Below are positions 37,383-47,279 of a DNA stretch of 64,000 nt, in pieces. The DNA comes from Aquamicrobium sp. (lineage in GTDB: Bacteria; Pseudomonadota; Alphaproteobacteria; Rhizobiales; Rhizobiaceae), in NCBI GenBank assembly GCA_019739225.1, contig JAHHDT010000005.1, forward strand, positions 1,054,001 through 1,118,000. The letters run 5' to 3'. Made by a program: the position numbers and the translations under genes. Below the pieces are notes generated by a model, which was given only the letters and a program-made list of their open reading frames with translations, searched no databases and was not told the origin of the DNA. Positions within the stretch are counted from its first letter, which is position 1, and the number at the start of each line of letters is the position of its first letter.

Positions 37383-39140
37383 ATGAACGACGACAAGAAA
37401 AGACCGCCGCGCGGCGATGCAGGACGCGGCCAGCGCGGCGAAGGTGGTGAAAAGCGCCAGTTCCGCAAGCGTGACGACGGCGAACGCCGGCCCGGCGCCA
37501 AGGCCGATGGCGAGCGCAAACCCTTCCGCAAACGCGAGGATCGTCCCGCTGGCGAAGGCGGTGAAAAGCGTCCGTTCCGCAAGCACGAAGATGGTGAACG
37601 CCGACCCTATGCGAAGGCCGATGGTGAGCGCAAACCCTTCCGTAAACGCGACGACCGTCCCGCTGGGGAGGGCGATAAGCGTCCGTTCCGCAAGCGCGAA
37701 GATGGTGAGCGCCGGCCCTACGCGAAGGCCGATGGCGAGCGCAAGCCGTTCCATAAACGCGAGGACCGTCCAGCAGGAGAAAGCGATAAGCGTCCGTTCC
37801 GCAAGCGCGAGGACGGCGAGCGCCGGCCCTATGCTAAGGCGGACGGCGAGCGCAAGCCGTTCCGCAAACGTGAGGACACCGCAGCACCACGTCCAGGCAA
37901 GCGGGAACGCGAGGTGGCAGTGGATACGGGTGAGGCCGCTGCTACGAGCGAGCGCATCGCGCGGCGTCTCGCACGGGCTGGCGTGGCCTCGCGTCGCGAC
38001 GCCGAGGAAATGATCGCGGCCGGCCGCGTCAGGCTCAACGGCAAGGTTCTCGATACGCCGGCGGTCAATGTCGGTCCACGCGACCGTATCGAACTCGATG
38101 GCAATGAAATTCCGGCCATCGAGCGCACGCGGCTGTTTCTGTTCCACAAACCGGCCGGTGTGGTCACCACCAACCGCGATCCGGAGGGCCGCACGACCGT
38201 CTTCGACATCCTGCCGAAGAAGCTGCCGCGGCTCATGACCGTCGGGCGGCTGGACATCAACACCGAGGGGCTGCTGCTGCTGACCAATGATGGCGGCCTG
38301 TCGCGTGTGCTCGAACTGCCGGCCACGGGCTGGCTGCGCCGCTATCGCGTGCGCGTGCACGGCAAGGTCGAGCCGGAGGCGTTAGCCGGCCTGAAGGACG
38401 GCATCGCCGTCGACGGTGTGTTCTACGGCGGCGTTGAAGCGACGCTCGATCGCGAGCAGGGCTCCAATGCCTGGCTGACGGTTGGCCTGCGCGAGGGAAA
38501 GAACCGCGAGGTCAAGAACATCTTGGGCGCGCTCGGGCTCGACGTGACGCGGCTGATCCGGCTGTCCTATGGCCCCTTCCAGCTTGGCGAACTCGCCGAG
38601 GGCGAGGTGCGAGAACTCAAGGGCAAGCTCCTGCGCGACCAGCTCGGCGAGCGCCTCATCGAGGAATCGGGCGCGAATTTCGACGCGCCGGTGCTCAACG
38701 AATTCTCCAACAAGCCGGTCTCCGCCACCTCCGAGAAGAAGCGCGAGGAGCCGGCTGAAAGGCCCAACCGCAAGCGCGAACGCGAGCAGAAGCGCGAGGA
38801 TGCCCTCGGACGCCTGCAGACGAAGCCGATGCGTGGCGCAGGCCCGAAGCGGGGTGACGCTGACGACAGGCGCGGCCCGGCGGGTGGAAAGTTCCCCAGA
38901 ACGAAAGACGGCCCGCGCGAGGAGCGTCAGCCCGAGAAGCAGCGTTCGCGCACAGCCAATGTCTGGATGGCGCCCGGCGCACGCCCCATGGGCGAGAAGA
39001 AGGCGGCAGCACTTGCCGAGCGCAACGACGGGCGCCGGTACGCGGGAAAACCGCGGCCTGACGGTGCCAAGGGTGGCAAAGGCGGTGGAAAGCCCGGACC
39101 GCGCGGCAGCGGCCCGCGCAAGCCGCGAGGCGAGGGCTGA
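37383..39140 (+). CDS. RluB/RsuA-family pseudouridine synthase with long basic extensions
   Basis: A 585-residue protein. The core is an S4 domain (about residues 192-240, 'RIARRLARAGVASRRDAEEM') and a pseudouridine synthase domain (about 250-430) with the catalytic Asp in 'VGRLDINTEGLLLLTNDG'. RluB-like members modify U2605 of 23S rRNA. It is flanked by two extended tails: about 190 N-terminal residues with four near-identical units of about 37 residues rich in Arg, Lys, Glu and Asp, and a 140-residue basic C-terminal tail ending in Gly/Lys/Pro repeats. Both are probably disordered RNA-binding arms. Confidence 0.92.
   Translation: MNDDKKRPPRGDAGRGQRGEGGEKRQFRKRDDGERRPGAKADGERKPFRKREDRPAGEGGEKRPFRKHEDGERRPYAKADGERKPFRKRDDRPAGEGDKRPFRKREDGERRPYAKADGERKPFHKREDRPAGESDKRPFRKREDGERRPYAKADGERKPFRKREDTAAPRPGKREREVAVDTGEAAATSERIARRLARAGVASRRDAEEMIAAGRVRLNGKVLDTPAVNVGPRDRIELDGNEIPAIERTRLFLFHKPAGVVTTNRDPEGRTTVFDILPKKLPRLMTVGRLDINTEGLLLLTNDGGLSRVLELPATGWLRRYRVRVHGKVEPEALAGLKDGIAVDGVFYGGVEATLDREQGSNAWLTVGLREGKNREVKNILGALGLDVTRLIRLSYGPFQLGELAEGEVRELKGKLLRDQLGERLIEESGANFDAPVLNEFSNKPVSATSEKKREEPAERPNRKREREQKREDALGRLQTKPMRGAGPKRGDADDRRGPAGGKFPRTKDGPREERQPEKQRSRTANVWMAPGARPMGEKKAAALAERNDGRRYAGKPRPDGAKGGKGGGKPGPRGSGPRKPRGEG
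37452..37877 (+). repeat. Coding tandem repeat, four units of about 111 bp
   Basis: The units encode about 37 residues each, of the form 'KRPFRKREDGERRPYAKADG' followed by 'ERKPFRKREDRPAGEGD'. The last unit is cut short before 'TAAPRPGKRER'. The DNA copies are nearly identical, so unit number may vary between strains by slippage or recombination. Confidence 0.9.
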
Positions 39141-39142
39141 CT

Positions 39143-39697
39143 TTGCGCGTCGTCGGGGGCGAATTGCGCGGACGGCCGTTGGCTGCGCCGCGTTCTGATG
39201 CGATCCGGCCGACGACGGACCGCACGCGCGAGGCGGTCTTCAACATCATAGCCCACAGCCAGTCGGTGCGGCTTGAAGGCGCGCGCGTGCTTGACCTTTT
39301 CGCGGGCACCGGTGCTCTTGGCATCGAGGCGCTTTCGCGCGGCGCGGCGCATTGCCTCTTCATCGAGGAATCGGCCGAAGGCCGCGGTCTGATCCGCACC
39401 AATGTCGAGACCATGGGGCTCCAGGGCCGCACCAAGATATTTCGCCGCGACGCAACAATGCTAGGCGAGACGGGCACGATCCAGCCTTTCGATATCGTCT
39501 TTGCCGACCCGCCTTACGGCAAGGGACTGGGTGAACGCGCGCTTGCCTCGGCACTTTCCGGCGGCTGGCTCAGGCAACAAGCCTTCGTGATGGTGGAGGA
39601 GGCGAGCGGATCCCCATTCCAGCCGCCCGCGGGGCTGAAACTGGTTCAGCGCCGCGACTATGGCGACACCACCGTGACTTTCTGCGAGCGCGCCTGA
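39143..39697 (+). CDS. rsmD: 16S rRNA (guanine966-N2)-methyltransferase
   Basis: A 184-residue SAM-dependent methyltransferase starting at TTG, 2 bp after the pseudouridine synthase stop. 'RVVGGELRGRPLAAPRSDAI' is the usual RsmD front end, 'VLDLFAGTGALGIEALSRGA' near residue 49 is the SAM-binding motif I, and 'DIVFADPPYGKGLG' near 116 is the catalytic (D/N)PPY motif. It methylates N2 of G966 in 16S rRNA during 30S assembly. Translation is probably coupled to the gene upstream. Confidence 0.94.
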   Translation: MRVVGGELRGRPLAAPRSDAIRPTTDRTREAVFNIIAHSQSVRLEGARVLDLFAGTGALGIEALSRGAAHCLFIEESAEGRGLIRTNVETMGLQGRTKIFRRDATMLGETGTIQPFDIVFADPPYGKGLGERALASALSGGWLRQQAFVMVEEASGSPFQPPAGLKLVQRRDYGDTTVTFCERA

Positions 39698-39802
39698 CTT
39701 TCGTCACGGTTGCGCCCGATGACGCAGTTGTTAGTGCCGCCGCGATTGCATGCATGGCCGCAGGCGCTAAGTCTCGCAGGGTCTCTGGAGAAGGAAGCTT
39801 TC

Positions 39803-41176
39803 ATGATGCTGATTCCCGGCCGCGGTGCTGGCGCGCCTTTCAGGGCAGTGCTCACCGCCGCGTTCATGGCCGTCCCGCTTGCCTTAGCCACCGCAGAGGA
39901 AGCGCCGCAGGTCGAGCATTTCACCCTCGACAACGGGCTCGAGGTCGTGGTGATCCCCGACCGGCGCGCGCCGGTCGTTACCCAGATGGTCTGGTACAAG
40001 GTCGGCAGCGCCGACGAGGAACCTGGCAAATCGGGCATCGCCCACTTCTTCGAACATCTGATGTTCAAAGGCACCAGCAATCATGGCCCCGGTGAGTTTT
40101 CCGCCCGTATCGCCGAGATCGGGGGGCGCGAGAACGCCTTCACCTCCTATGATTATACCGCCTACTTCCAACAGGTCGCGCCGGGTGAGCTGAAGACCAT
40201 GATGGAGTTCGAGGCGGACCGGATGCGCAACCTCATCCTCACGGATGACGTGATCGGGCCCGAGCGCGACGTCATCATCGAGGAGCGCAATTCACGGGTC
40301 GAGAACAGCCCTGAATCGCTGCATGGCGAGGAAGTCAACGCTACGCTCTACCAGAACCATCCCTATCGCTTTCCCGTGATTGGGTGGATGCAGGAGATTG
40401 AGCAGCTTAACCGGGAGGACGCGACCGAGTTTTACGACCGGTTTTACGCGCCGAACAATGCTGTGCTGGTCGTAGCAGGCGACGTGGATGCCGCGACCGT
40501 GCGCAACCTTGCCGAGGAGACATACGGGCTTGTCGAGCGCGGCCCGGACCTGCCGCCGCGCATACGCCCGGTGGAGCCGGAGCAGAACACGAGCCGTATC
40601 GTCGAGATGTCGGACCCGCGCGTCGGCGTGGCGAGCTACTCCAAGCGTTGGGTTGTGCCTTCCTACACGACCGCCGAGGAGGGCGAGGCCGAAGCGCTCG
40701 ACCTGTTGTCCGAAATACTTGGCGGCGGCATGCGCAGCCGTATCTATCAGGAACTGATCGTGCGGCAGGGCATCGCCTCGTCGGCCGGCGCCTACTATCA
40801 GGGCACCTCGCTCGATGACACGGCGTTTGTCGTCTATGGATCGCCGCGCGGCGACTCCACGATTGAGGACGTCGAGCGCGCGATCGATGCGGAGATCGCA
40901 AAGGTCGCAGAGGAAGGCATTTCCGAGGACGAGCTTGCGAAAGCCAAGAAACGGGCGACCCGTTCCATGATCTTCGCCCGCGACGACCAGTCCGGCATGG
41001 CGCGTATCTACGGCTCGACACTGACGACCGGTGGGACAGTCGAGGATGTTCTGGAGTGGCCAGAGCGCATCGACGCCGTCTCCGCCGACGACGTAAAGCG
41101 GGTCGCCGCGCGCTACCTCGATCAGCGCCGGTCCGTAACCGGCTATCTGCGGCCCGAAAAGGACGACCGCTCATGA
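39803..41176 (+). CDS. M16 family zinc metallopeptidase, catalytic member of a pair
   Basis: A 457-residue exported or membrane-associated peptidase. The start at 39803 (GGAGAAGGAAG upstream) opens a signal peptide, hydrophobic through '[19 protein letters not shown]'. The inverted zinc motif HxxEH appears as '[14 protein letters not shown]' near residue 76, with the third ligand in '[12 protein letters not shown]' near 157. A second M16 domain (about 220-457) follows. The next gene is a paralogue lacking the zinc motif, so the two probably form an active/inactive heterodimer in the periplasm. Confidence 0.94.
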   Translation: MMLIPGRGAGAPFRAVLTAAFMAVPLALATAEEAPQVEHFTLDNGLEVVVIPDRRAPVVTQMVWYKVGSADEEPGKSGIAHFFEHLMFKGTSNHGPGEFSARIAEIGGRENAFTSYDYTAYFQQVAPGELKTMMEFEADRMRNLILTDDVIGPERDVIIEERNSRVENSPESLHGEEVNATLYQNHPYRFPVIGWMQEIEQLNREDATEFYDRFYAPNNAVLVVAGDVDAATVRNLAEETYGLVERGPDLPPRIRPVEPEQNTSRIVEMSDPRVGVASYSKRWVVPSYTTAEEGEAEALDLLSEILGGGMRSRIYQELIVRQGIASSAGAYYQGTSLDDTAFVVYGSPRGDSTIEDVERAIDAEIAKVAEEGISEDELAKAKKRATRSMIFARDDQSGMARIYGSTLTTGGTVEDVLEWPERIDAVSADDVKRVAARYLDQRRSVTGYLRPEKDDRS

Positions 41177-42537
41177 ACGCGACGGAGGCAACCCCCGCAA
41201 TGCAGGCCAACCGCTTCACGCTGGCGCTGACGACGCTGCTTCTGGCGCTGATGTTTCTCACCCTGCCGGCGGTGCTGCCGGCGCGCGCCGCCGTCGACAT
41301 TCAGGAAGTGACCTCCGAGAGCGGCGTCAAGGCCTGGCTGGTCGAGGATTACACGGTGCCGATCATCTCCGTGCGGTTCGCGTTCAAGGGTGGCAGCACG
41401 CAGGACCCGGAGGGCAAGGAGGGTGTCTCCACGCTGATGACTGGCCTGTTCGACGAGGGTGCCGGCGATCTCGATGCCGACGCCTTCCAGGAACGGCTGG
41501 ACGAGGTCGGCGCGGAGATGAGCTTCAACGCCACCCGCGACGCCGTCTATGGCGAGATGCGCATGTTGGAGGAAGGAAGCGAGGACGCGTTCGAACTTCT
41601 GCGGCTTGCCGTCAACAGCCCGCGTTTCGACCAGGAGCCGGTGGACCGCATCCGCGCCCAGATCATGACGCGTATCCAGAGCGACATGCGTGATCCGCAA
41701 TCGCTGGGTCAGGAAGAGTTCGCCCGTGCGCTCTACGGCGAGCACCCCTATGCGCGCCGATCCGACGGGACCCAGGAAACGCTAGCCTCCGTCACCCCTG
41801 AGGACCTGAAGTCGCTGCATGCGCGCACCTTCGCCCGCACAAACGTGAGTATCGGCGTTGTTGGCGCGATCGATGCTGAAACGCTCAAGGGCGTACTCGA
41901 CAAGGTTTTCGGAGATTTGCCGCAGAAGCCGGAATTGCTGCCGGTGGAACACGTTTCGCCAAAGCTGGATCAGGAAGTCTCCTACGCCTATCCGCTGCCG
42001 CAGGCGACGCTCCAGCTCGTCTATCCGGGCATTGCCCGCGACGATCCGGAATTCTTCCCGGCCTTTCTCATGAACCACATCCTTGGCGGCGGAACGTTCT
42101 CCTCGCGCCTGTTCGACGAGGTGCGCGAAAAGCGCGGGCTTGCCTATGGCGTGGGATCCGGCCTGCATACCGGCGAATACGCCAACATGCTCGCCATCGG
42201 AACGTCCACCCGCGCCGATCGGGCGCAGGAAACCCTGGACCTCATTCGCGAAGTGGTGCGCGGGATGGCCGAGGAGGGGCCTACCGAGGAAGAGCTGGCA
42301 CGTGCCAAGACCTATCTGGTCGGCGCATATCCGATCAACAATCTCGATTCGTCGGCTGCCATCGCGCGTACGCTCGTCGAGTTGCAGCTCGACGAACGCG
42401 GCATCGACTACATCGACCGCCGGGTCGGCTACATCAACGCCGTGACGCTCGATCAGGTCAAGGCGGCTGCCCGTCGGCTGCTTGTTGCGGAACCTGCGAT
42501 ACTGGTAATAGGTCCGGAGGCTGGCGACGGCGGCTGA
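41173..42537 (+). CDS. M16 family peptidase-like protein without zinc motif
   Basis: A 454-residue partner of the preceding peptidase, overlapping it by 4 bp (ATGA). A signal peptide ends near 'PARAA' about residue 39. Where HxxEH should be, the sequence reads '[15 protein letters not shown]', so it is probably not catalytic. The C-terminal M16 domain keeps the substrate-binding '[19 protein letters not shown]' (R/Y pair) near residue 315. In mitochondrial and bacterial M16 pairs, such subunits bind peptide for the active partner. Confidence 0.92.
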   Translation: MNATEATPAMQANRFTLALTTLLLALMFLTLPAVLPARAAVDIQEVTSESGVKAWLVEDYTVPIISVRFAFKGGSTQDPEGKEGVSTLMTGLFDEGAGDLDADAFQERLDEVGAEMSFNATRDAVYGEMRMLEEGSEDAFELLRLAVNSPRFDQEPVDRIRAQIMTRIQSDMRDPQSLGQEEFARALYGEHPYARRSDGTQETLASVTPEDLKSLHARTFARTNVSIGVVGAIDAETLKGVLDKVFGDLPQKPELLPVEHVSPKLDQEVSYAYPLPQATLQLVYPGIARDDPEFFPAFLMNHILGGGTFSSRLFDEVREKRGLAYGVGSGLHTGEYANMLAIGTSTRADRAQETLDLIREVVRGMAEEGPTEEELARAKTYLVGAYPINNLDSSAAIARTLVELQLDERGIDYIDRRVGYINAVTLDQVKAAARRLLVAEPAILVIGPEAGDGG

Positions 42538-42547
42538 AAGGAAGGCG

Positions 42548-43450
42548 ATGGAAGCCTCGATCCCCGAACGCGCCACGGAGAGCGGCGCGCCGCAGCTTGA
42601 GAAGGGTCGCGACCCGACCTTTGCGGTCGCCTTCGGCGGTGGTGGTGCGCGAGGACTCGCCCATATCCACGTCATCGAGGCGCTCGACGAGCTCGGCATC
42701 AGGCCGGTGGCTATTTCCGGCTCCTCGATCGGCGCGATCATGGGGGCGGGCATGGCCGCCGGCATGACGGGCCGCGAAATCCACGACTACGCGCGCTCGA
42801 TCCTCGGGCGCAGGTCGGAGGTGGCGGCACGCATGTGGCGCGCACGTCCCGGCAGCTTCTCCGAGATGGTGTCCGGCGGCGTCGGTCTGACGCAGTTCAA
42901 CGTCGAGCGCATCATCCACGCCTTCCTGCCCCCTGTGATTCCCGAGACCTTCGAGGCGCTGCGGATTCCGCTGCAGGTGACGGCGACTGATTTCTTCGCT
43001 CACAGGGAGACGATCTTCGCCAGCGGCGATCTCTACAAGGCGGTTGCGGCATCCGCGGCGATTCCAGCCGTGTTCCGCCCCGTCAGGCATGAGGGCCGCA
43101 TCCTGGTTGATGGCGGTATCGCCAATCCCGTTCCGTTCGACCTGCTCGAGGGCAAGGCCGACATATTGATTGCCATCGACGTGGTGGGCTCGCCGGTGCA
43201 TGACCGCCGCGCCAAGCCCAACTCGCTGGATCTCGTGTTCGGTGCGAGCCAGATCATGATGCAGTCGATTGTTGCCCTGAAGCTCCAGCAGGGGCGTCCC
43301 CAGATTTTGCTGCGTCCTCCAGTTTCGCACTTCCGCGCCCTGGATTTCCTCAAGGTCGATCGCGTCATGGCGGAGACAGCTTCCATCAAGGACGAGCTGA
43401 AACAGGCCGTCGGCGCCGCGGTGGAGCGCTTCCAGAAGGACGCGGCCTGA
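42548..43450 (+). CDS. Patatin-like phospholipase family protein
   Basis: A 300-residue serine lipid acyl hydrolase. Its oxyanion hole is 'FGGGGARGLAHIHVIEALDE' near residue 33, the nucleophile elbow 'ISGSSIGAIMGAG' near 58 (GxSxG), and the catalytic Asp sits in 'ILVDGGIANPVPFD' near 183 (DGG). No signal peptide is present. These RssA-like enzymes hydrolyse phospholipids or lysophospholipids at the cytoplasmic membrane. It begins 10 bp after the M16 pair and is probably in the same operon. Confidence 0.93.
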   Translation: MEASIPERATESGAPQLEKGRDPTFAVAFGGGGARGLAHIHVIEALDELGIRPVAISGSSIGAIMGAGMAAGMTGREIHDYARSILGRRSEVAARMWRARPGSFSEMVSGGVGLTQFNVERIIHAFLPPVIPETFEALRIPLQVTATDFFAHRETIFASGDLYKAVAASAAIPAVFRPVRHEGRILVDGGIANPVPFDLLEGKADILIAIDVVGSPVHDRRAKPNSLDLVFGASQIMMQSIVALKLQQGRPQILLRPPVSHFRALDFLKVDRVMAETASIKDELKQAVGAAVERFQKDAA

Positions 43451-43466
43451 GCATCGCTCCCCGTCG

Positions 43467-44897
43467 CTATTGAAGTGTCGCTGCCTTACCGGTGGAGAAG
43501 GGCGAATTGGCGGCAGGCGGCGGCGACGGCACGTCATCTTCAGCCGGTGGCTTGTCGCCGATGCCGCGAACGACGCGAAAGGCCACGACGGCGGCGACGA
43601 TACCGAACACGATCGCGCCGAGACCCCAGCCAGCGATGACCCCTTTGGCTCCGTAAAGCTGCGCACCCGCCCAGACGAACGGGATCACGCCCAGCGTCGA
43701 CCGTCCCCAGTTGAAAACCGTAGAATAGGTTGCAAAGCCCAGATTGTTGAAGGCAGCGTTCGCCACGAACAGCATGCCGTTGAAAAGAAAGCTGCCCGCG
43801 ACAAAGAGGCAGAAGAAGATAACGAGCTCGCGCGCTTCGCCCACCGCGCCGAAAAGATCGGCGACCGGCGTCGACAGCAGGGCGAGCAGCATCCAGACGG
43901 CCAGGCAATAGAGCGTGACGAAGACCAGCGCATCGCGCAGGGCGGTGTTGAGGCGATCGTAGCGCCGCGCGCCATAGTTCTGGCCAAGGATCGGTCCGAC
44001 AGCGCCGGAAAGCGCGAAAATCACTCCGAAGGCGACAGGGATGAGCCGGCCGATGATCGCCCACCCTGCGACCGCCTCGTCGCCGAAGCGCGCCATCTCG
44101 ATCGTCACATAGGCGTTGCCCACGGGCGTTGCGATCTGGGTCAGGACGGCGGGTATCCCGATCGCAAAGAATGGCCGCGCTGCCGCCACCATCTTGCGCG
44201 GGCCGGGCAGCGCCATCAGTCGGTGCACGATGTGCGCGCCATGGATGCCAATTGCGAGCAGGACCAGTCGCGACAGCACGGTCGAGATCGCCGCGCCGTC
44301 AAGCCCAAGATCGAACCCGAAGATGAGGATAGGGTCGAGCACCGCAGCAGCCGCGCCGCCAGCCAGCGTCACATACATGGCGCGCCGTGCATCGCCGACG
44401 CCACGCAGGATGCCGGTTGCGCACATGCCCATGGAGACGAGCGGCGACGACGGGATTACGATCTGGAGAAACCGCGTTGCTAGCTGGCGGGTCTCGCCCG
44501 TTGCGCCCAGGAGACCGACGAGTGGATCGAGGAACGGCCAGATGGCTAGCACGATGACGCCCGTCGTCAGGCCCATGAACATCATCGCCGCGCCGCCCAT
44601 GCGCGCGGCTTCCGCCCGGTCGCCGCGTCCGAGTGCGCGCGAAACCAGCGCCGAGGCCGCAATTGTCAGGCCGATGGAGACCGACAGGGTAAAGAACATC
44701 AGCGTGCTGGCAAAGCCGATGGCCGCTGCGAGCTCCTGCACGCCGAGCATCGAAATGTAGAAGAGATTGAGGGCATCCACGATGAAGATGGCGACCAGTC
44801 CCACCGAGCCGGTCGCTGTCATCACGGCGACATGGCGCATCGTCGATCCTGTGACGAATTTGGCCTGTGTGGAGGTGGCGGATGCGGGTGCTGGCAT
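43467..44897 (-). CDS. MATE family efflux transporter
   Basis: A 476-residue inner-membrane protein with about 12 hydrophobic helices in two halves, the MATE length and layout. Helix 1 begins 'VGLVAIFIVDALNLFYISML', and 'GAVGPILGQNYGARRYDRLN' near residue 304 is the characteristic cytoplasmic loop of the second half. A C-terminal tail of about 40 residues is Pro/Asp-rich. Such proteins export drugs, cations or secondary metabolites using Na+ or H+ gradients. It converges on the patatin gene and is divergent from pmbA. Confidence 0.94.
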   Translation of the reverse strand: MPAPASATSTQAKFVTGSTMRHVAVMTATGSVGLVAIFIVDALNLFYISMLGVQELAAAIGFASTLMFFTLSVSIGLTIAASALVSRALGRGDRAEAARMGGAAMMFMGLTTGVIVLAIWPFLDPLVGLLGATGETRQLATRFLQIVIPSSPLVSMGMCATGILRGVGDARRAMYVTLAGGAAAAVLDPILIFGFDLGLDGAAISTVLSRLVLLAIGIHGAHIVHRLMALPGPRKMVAAARPFFAIGIPAVLTQIATPVGNAYVTIEMARFGDEAVAGWAIIGRLIPVAFGVIFALSGAVGPILGQNYGARRYDRLNTALRDALVFVTLYCLAVWMLLALLSTPVADLFGAVGEARELVIFFCLFVAGSFLFNGMLFVANAAFNNLGFATYSTVFNWGRSTLGVIPFVWAGAQLYGAKGVIAGWGLGAIVFGIVAAVVAFRVVRGIGDKPPAEDDVPSPPPAANSPFSTGKAATLQ

Positions 44898-45034
44898 CGG
44901 ACTCGGGCGCGGTGTTTATCGCTCCTACCACGAAATGGCGTTCCCGCCAGCCATTGCAACGCGCAACCCATGGTCATAGATGGAGGCTACACACCGCCCG
45001 ACGCCTCCCGTTTTCGCAGGACCAGAGCTTTTTG

Positions 45035-46378
45035 ATGAACCAGAAGATCGATTCCGGCAGCCTTGCAGATCTCGTTGCGCGGCTTGTGGAAGCTGCAAAG
45101 CGTGCCGGGGCCGATGCCTCCGACGCGGTGGCGGTCCGTTCTCGGTCGACCAGCGTTTCGGTGCGGCTGGGCAAGGTGGAGAACACCGAGGCAGCCGAAA
45201 GCGACGATGTTTCGCTCCGTGTTTTCCTCGGCAACCGAACCGCCAGCGTGTCGGCCAATGCCTCCTCCGACCCCGCGTCGCTTGCCGAGCGCGCCGTGGC
45301 GATGGCGAAGGTCTCGCCCGAAGATCCGCATCAGCGGCTTGCCGATCAGGCGCTGCTTGCGCGTTCGATAAGGGATCTGGACCTTTTCGACGCGACGGAG
45401 TTGTCGGCGGAAAGGCTGCGCGAAGACGCGCTTGCGATGGAGGAGGCGGCCATGGCCGTGCCGGGCGTCACCAATTCAAGCGGGTCCGGCGCATCGGTGG
45501 GCATGGGCGGGCTGGTGCTCGCCACCTCGCACGGCTTTCTCGGCCAGTATATGGCGACGCGTTTCTCGCGTTCCGTCAGCGTGATCGCCGGCGAAGGCAC
45601 GGGCATGGAGCGCGACTACGATTTCTCGTCGCGCCTCCATTTCGCAGACCTGGACCCAGTTGCGGAAATCGGCCGCAAGGCGGGTGAGCGGGCAACCAGA
45701 AGGCTCGGCGCCCGCAAGGCCCGCACCGGCCCGGTGACGGTTATCTACGACCCGCGTGTGGCGCGGGGCATCGCGGGACATCTCGCTGGCGCCATAAACG
45801 GCGCCTCGGTGGCCCGGAAGACCAGCTTCCTGCGCGATATGATGGGCAAGAGGGTGGCGTCAGCCGGCATCACCGTAACCGACGATCCGCTCAAGCTGCG
45901 CGGCCAGTCTTCCAGACCGTTCGACGGTGAAGGTGTGCAAGGCCAGAGCCTGACCATGGTTGACCGCGGCGTGTTGGGCCACTGGTTCCTCTCCACCTCG
46001 ACCGCTAGCGAACTCGGGCTGCAGACCAATGGCCGTGGCGTGCGTGCATCGTCATCGGTATCCCCCTCGTCAACCAATCTGGCGATCGAGCCGGGCGAGC
46101 AGTCGCCGGAGGAGCTGGTTCGTTCGCTCAAGTCCGGATTCTACGTGACGGAGGTGTTTGGACAGGGCGTCAACATGGTGACGGGCGAATATTCACGCGG
46201 CGCTTCGGGCTTCTGGATCGAAAATGGCGAACTCGCCTGGCCGGTGTCCGAGGTCACTATAGCCGCGAATCTCAAGGACATGTTCCTCAACATGGTTCCC
46301 GCCAGCGACCTCGACCGCAATTTCGGCACCGCCGCGCCGACGCTCCTTGTCGAGGGCATGACGCTTGCAGGCGAATGA
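45035..46378 (+). CDS. pmbA: TldE/PmbA family metalloprotease-like subunit
   Basis: A 447-residue cytoplasmic protein. The start at 45035 gives 'MNQKIDSGSLADLVARLVEA'; the longer frame overlaps the MATE gene start. Family marks include 'RVFLGNRTASVSANASSDPA' near residue 65, 'FDGEGVQGQSLTMVDRGVLG' near 296 and 'RGASGFWIENGELAWPVSEV' near 388. TldD and TldE together form a protease acting on antitoxins and modified peptides; TldE lacks the zinc site. The tldD partner is not in the window. Confidence 0.92.
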   Translation: MNQKIDSGSLADLVARLVEAAKRAGADASDAVAVRSRSTSVSVRLGKVENTEAAESDDVSLRVFLGNRTASVSANASSDPASLAERAVAMAKVSPEDPHQRLADQALLARSIRDLDLFDATELSAERLREDALAMEEAAMAVPGVTNSSGSGASVGMGGLVLATSHGFLGQYMATRFSRSVSVIAGEGTGMERDYDFSSRLHFADLDPVAEIGRKAGERATRRLGARKARTGPVTVIYDPRVARGIAGHLAGAINGASVARKTSFLRDMMGKRVASAGITVTDDPLKLRGQSSRPFDGEGVQGQSLTMVDRGVLGHWFLSTSTASELGLQTNGRGVRASSSVSPSSTNLAIEPGEQSPEELVRSLKSGFYVTEVFGQGVNMVTGEYSRGASGFWIENGELAWPVSEVTIAANLKDMFLNMVPASDLDRNFGTAAPTLLVEGMTLAGE

Positions 46379-46379
46379 A

Positions 46380-47162
46380 ATGATAGCTGACGATCTGAAC
46401 GCAGACCTTGCGCTGCTGCGCGACGCGGCGCGCGAGGGCGGCGAGATCGCGATGCGCCATTTTCGCAAGGAGCCGGAGACCTGGCTCAAGGACGGCTCGT
46501 CGCCGGTAACCGCCGCCGACATTGCCGTCGACCGGTTCCTGTTCGAAACGCTGCGCGCCGCGCGACCTTCCTACGGCTGGCTCTCGGAAGAGACGGTCGA
46601 CAGTCCCGATAGGCTTTCAGCGCGGCGGACGTTCGTGGTCGATCCGATCGACGGCACGCGCGCTTTCATCGCCGGCAGGCGGACGTGGTGCGTTTCCGTG
46701 GCCGTTGTGGAGAACGGTGTCGCCATCGCGGGCGTGCTCGACTGCCCCGCCAAGGAGGAGATCTACGAGGCGGCCGCCAGCGGCCCAGCCACCTGCAACG
46801 GCGAGGTGATCGGCGTCGCCGGCAACGGGGAGCTTCCGCGCGTCGCCGGCCCCAAGCAGTTGCTGACCCGCGCGCCCGCCTATATGCGGGCCGGCCCGGA
46901 GATTGCCTACATTCCGTCGCTTGCCTATCGACTGGCGATGGTCGCGAGCGGGCGTCTCGACGGCACATTCGTCAAGCCGAATTCGCATGACTGGGACCTT
47001 GCAGCCGCAGACCTGATCCTGCGCCGCGCCGGCGGTGCGGTGGTCAATGCCATGGGCGCAGCACCTTTTTATGCCGGTGCCGATCCGCGCCACGGCGCCC
47101 TGGCTGCCGGCAGCGGCAAGCTGCTGCATGATATGGCGAAGGTTATCGCGACCGCGGAATGA
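46380..47162 (+). CDS. Inositol-phosphatase family protein, CysQ-like 3'(2'),5'-bisphosphate nucleotidase
   Basis: A 260-residue lithium-sensitive phosphatase-fold enzyme. 'SPVTAADIAVDRFLFETL' near residue 41, 'GWLSEETVDSPDRL' near 66 (metal-binding Glu), 'FVVDPIDGTRAFIAGRRTWC' near 84 (DPxDGT) and 'SHDWDLAAADLILRRAGG' near 202 (WD motif) form the metal site. It could hydrolyse 3'-phosphoadenosine 5'-phosphate or inositol or histidinol phosphates; the CysQ assignment is the commonest for this neighbourhood. It starts 2 bp after pmbA, so they are co-transcribed. Confidence 0.92.
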   Translation: MIADDLNADLALLRDAAREGGEIAMRHFRKEPETWLKDGSSPVTAADIAVDRFLFETLRAARPSYGWLSEETVDSPDRLSARRTFVVDPIDGTRAFIAGRRTWCVSVAVVENGVAIAGVLDCPAKEEIYEAAASGPATCNGEVIGVAGNGELPRVAGPKQLLTRAPAYMRAGPEIAYIPSLAYRLAMVASGRLDGTFVKPNSHDWDLAAADLILRRAGGAVVNAMGAAPFYAGADPRHGALAAGSGKLLHDMAKVIATAE

Positions 47163-47279
47163 CGCCGCGCCTTCACGCGACGGTTTCAAAACGTAACGAA
47201 TTCCTCTAGAGGAATTGCCATCGCCTCGGCGCCGCCCCCGCGCCGGGGTGCTGCTCCACCCAAGACATGTGTGACCGAT

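Noticed and set aside
37452..37877. Repeats considered as a CRISPR array
   Set aside because: Units of about 111 bp follow head to tail without unique spacers and are in frame within a pseudouridine synthase gene.
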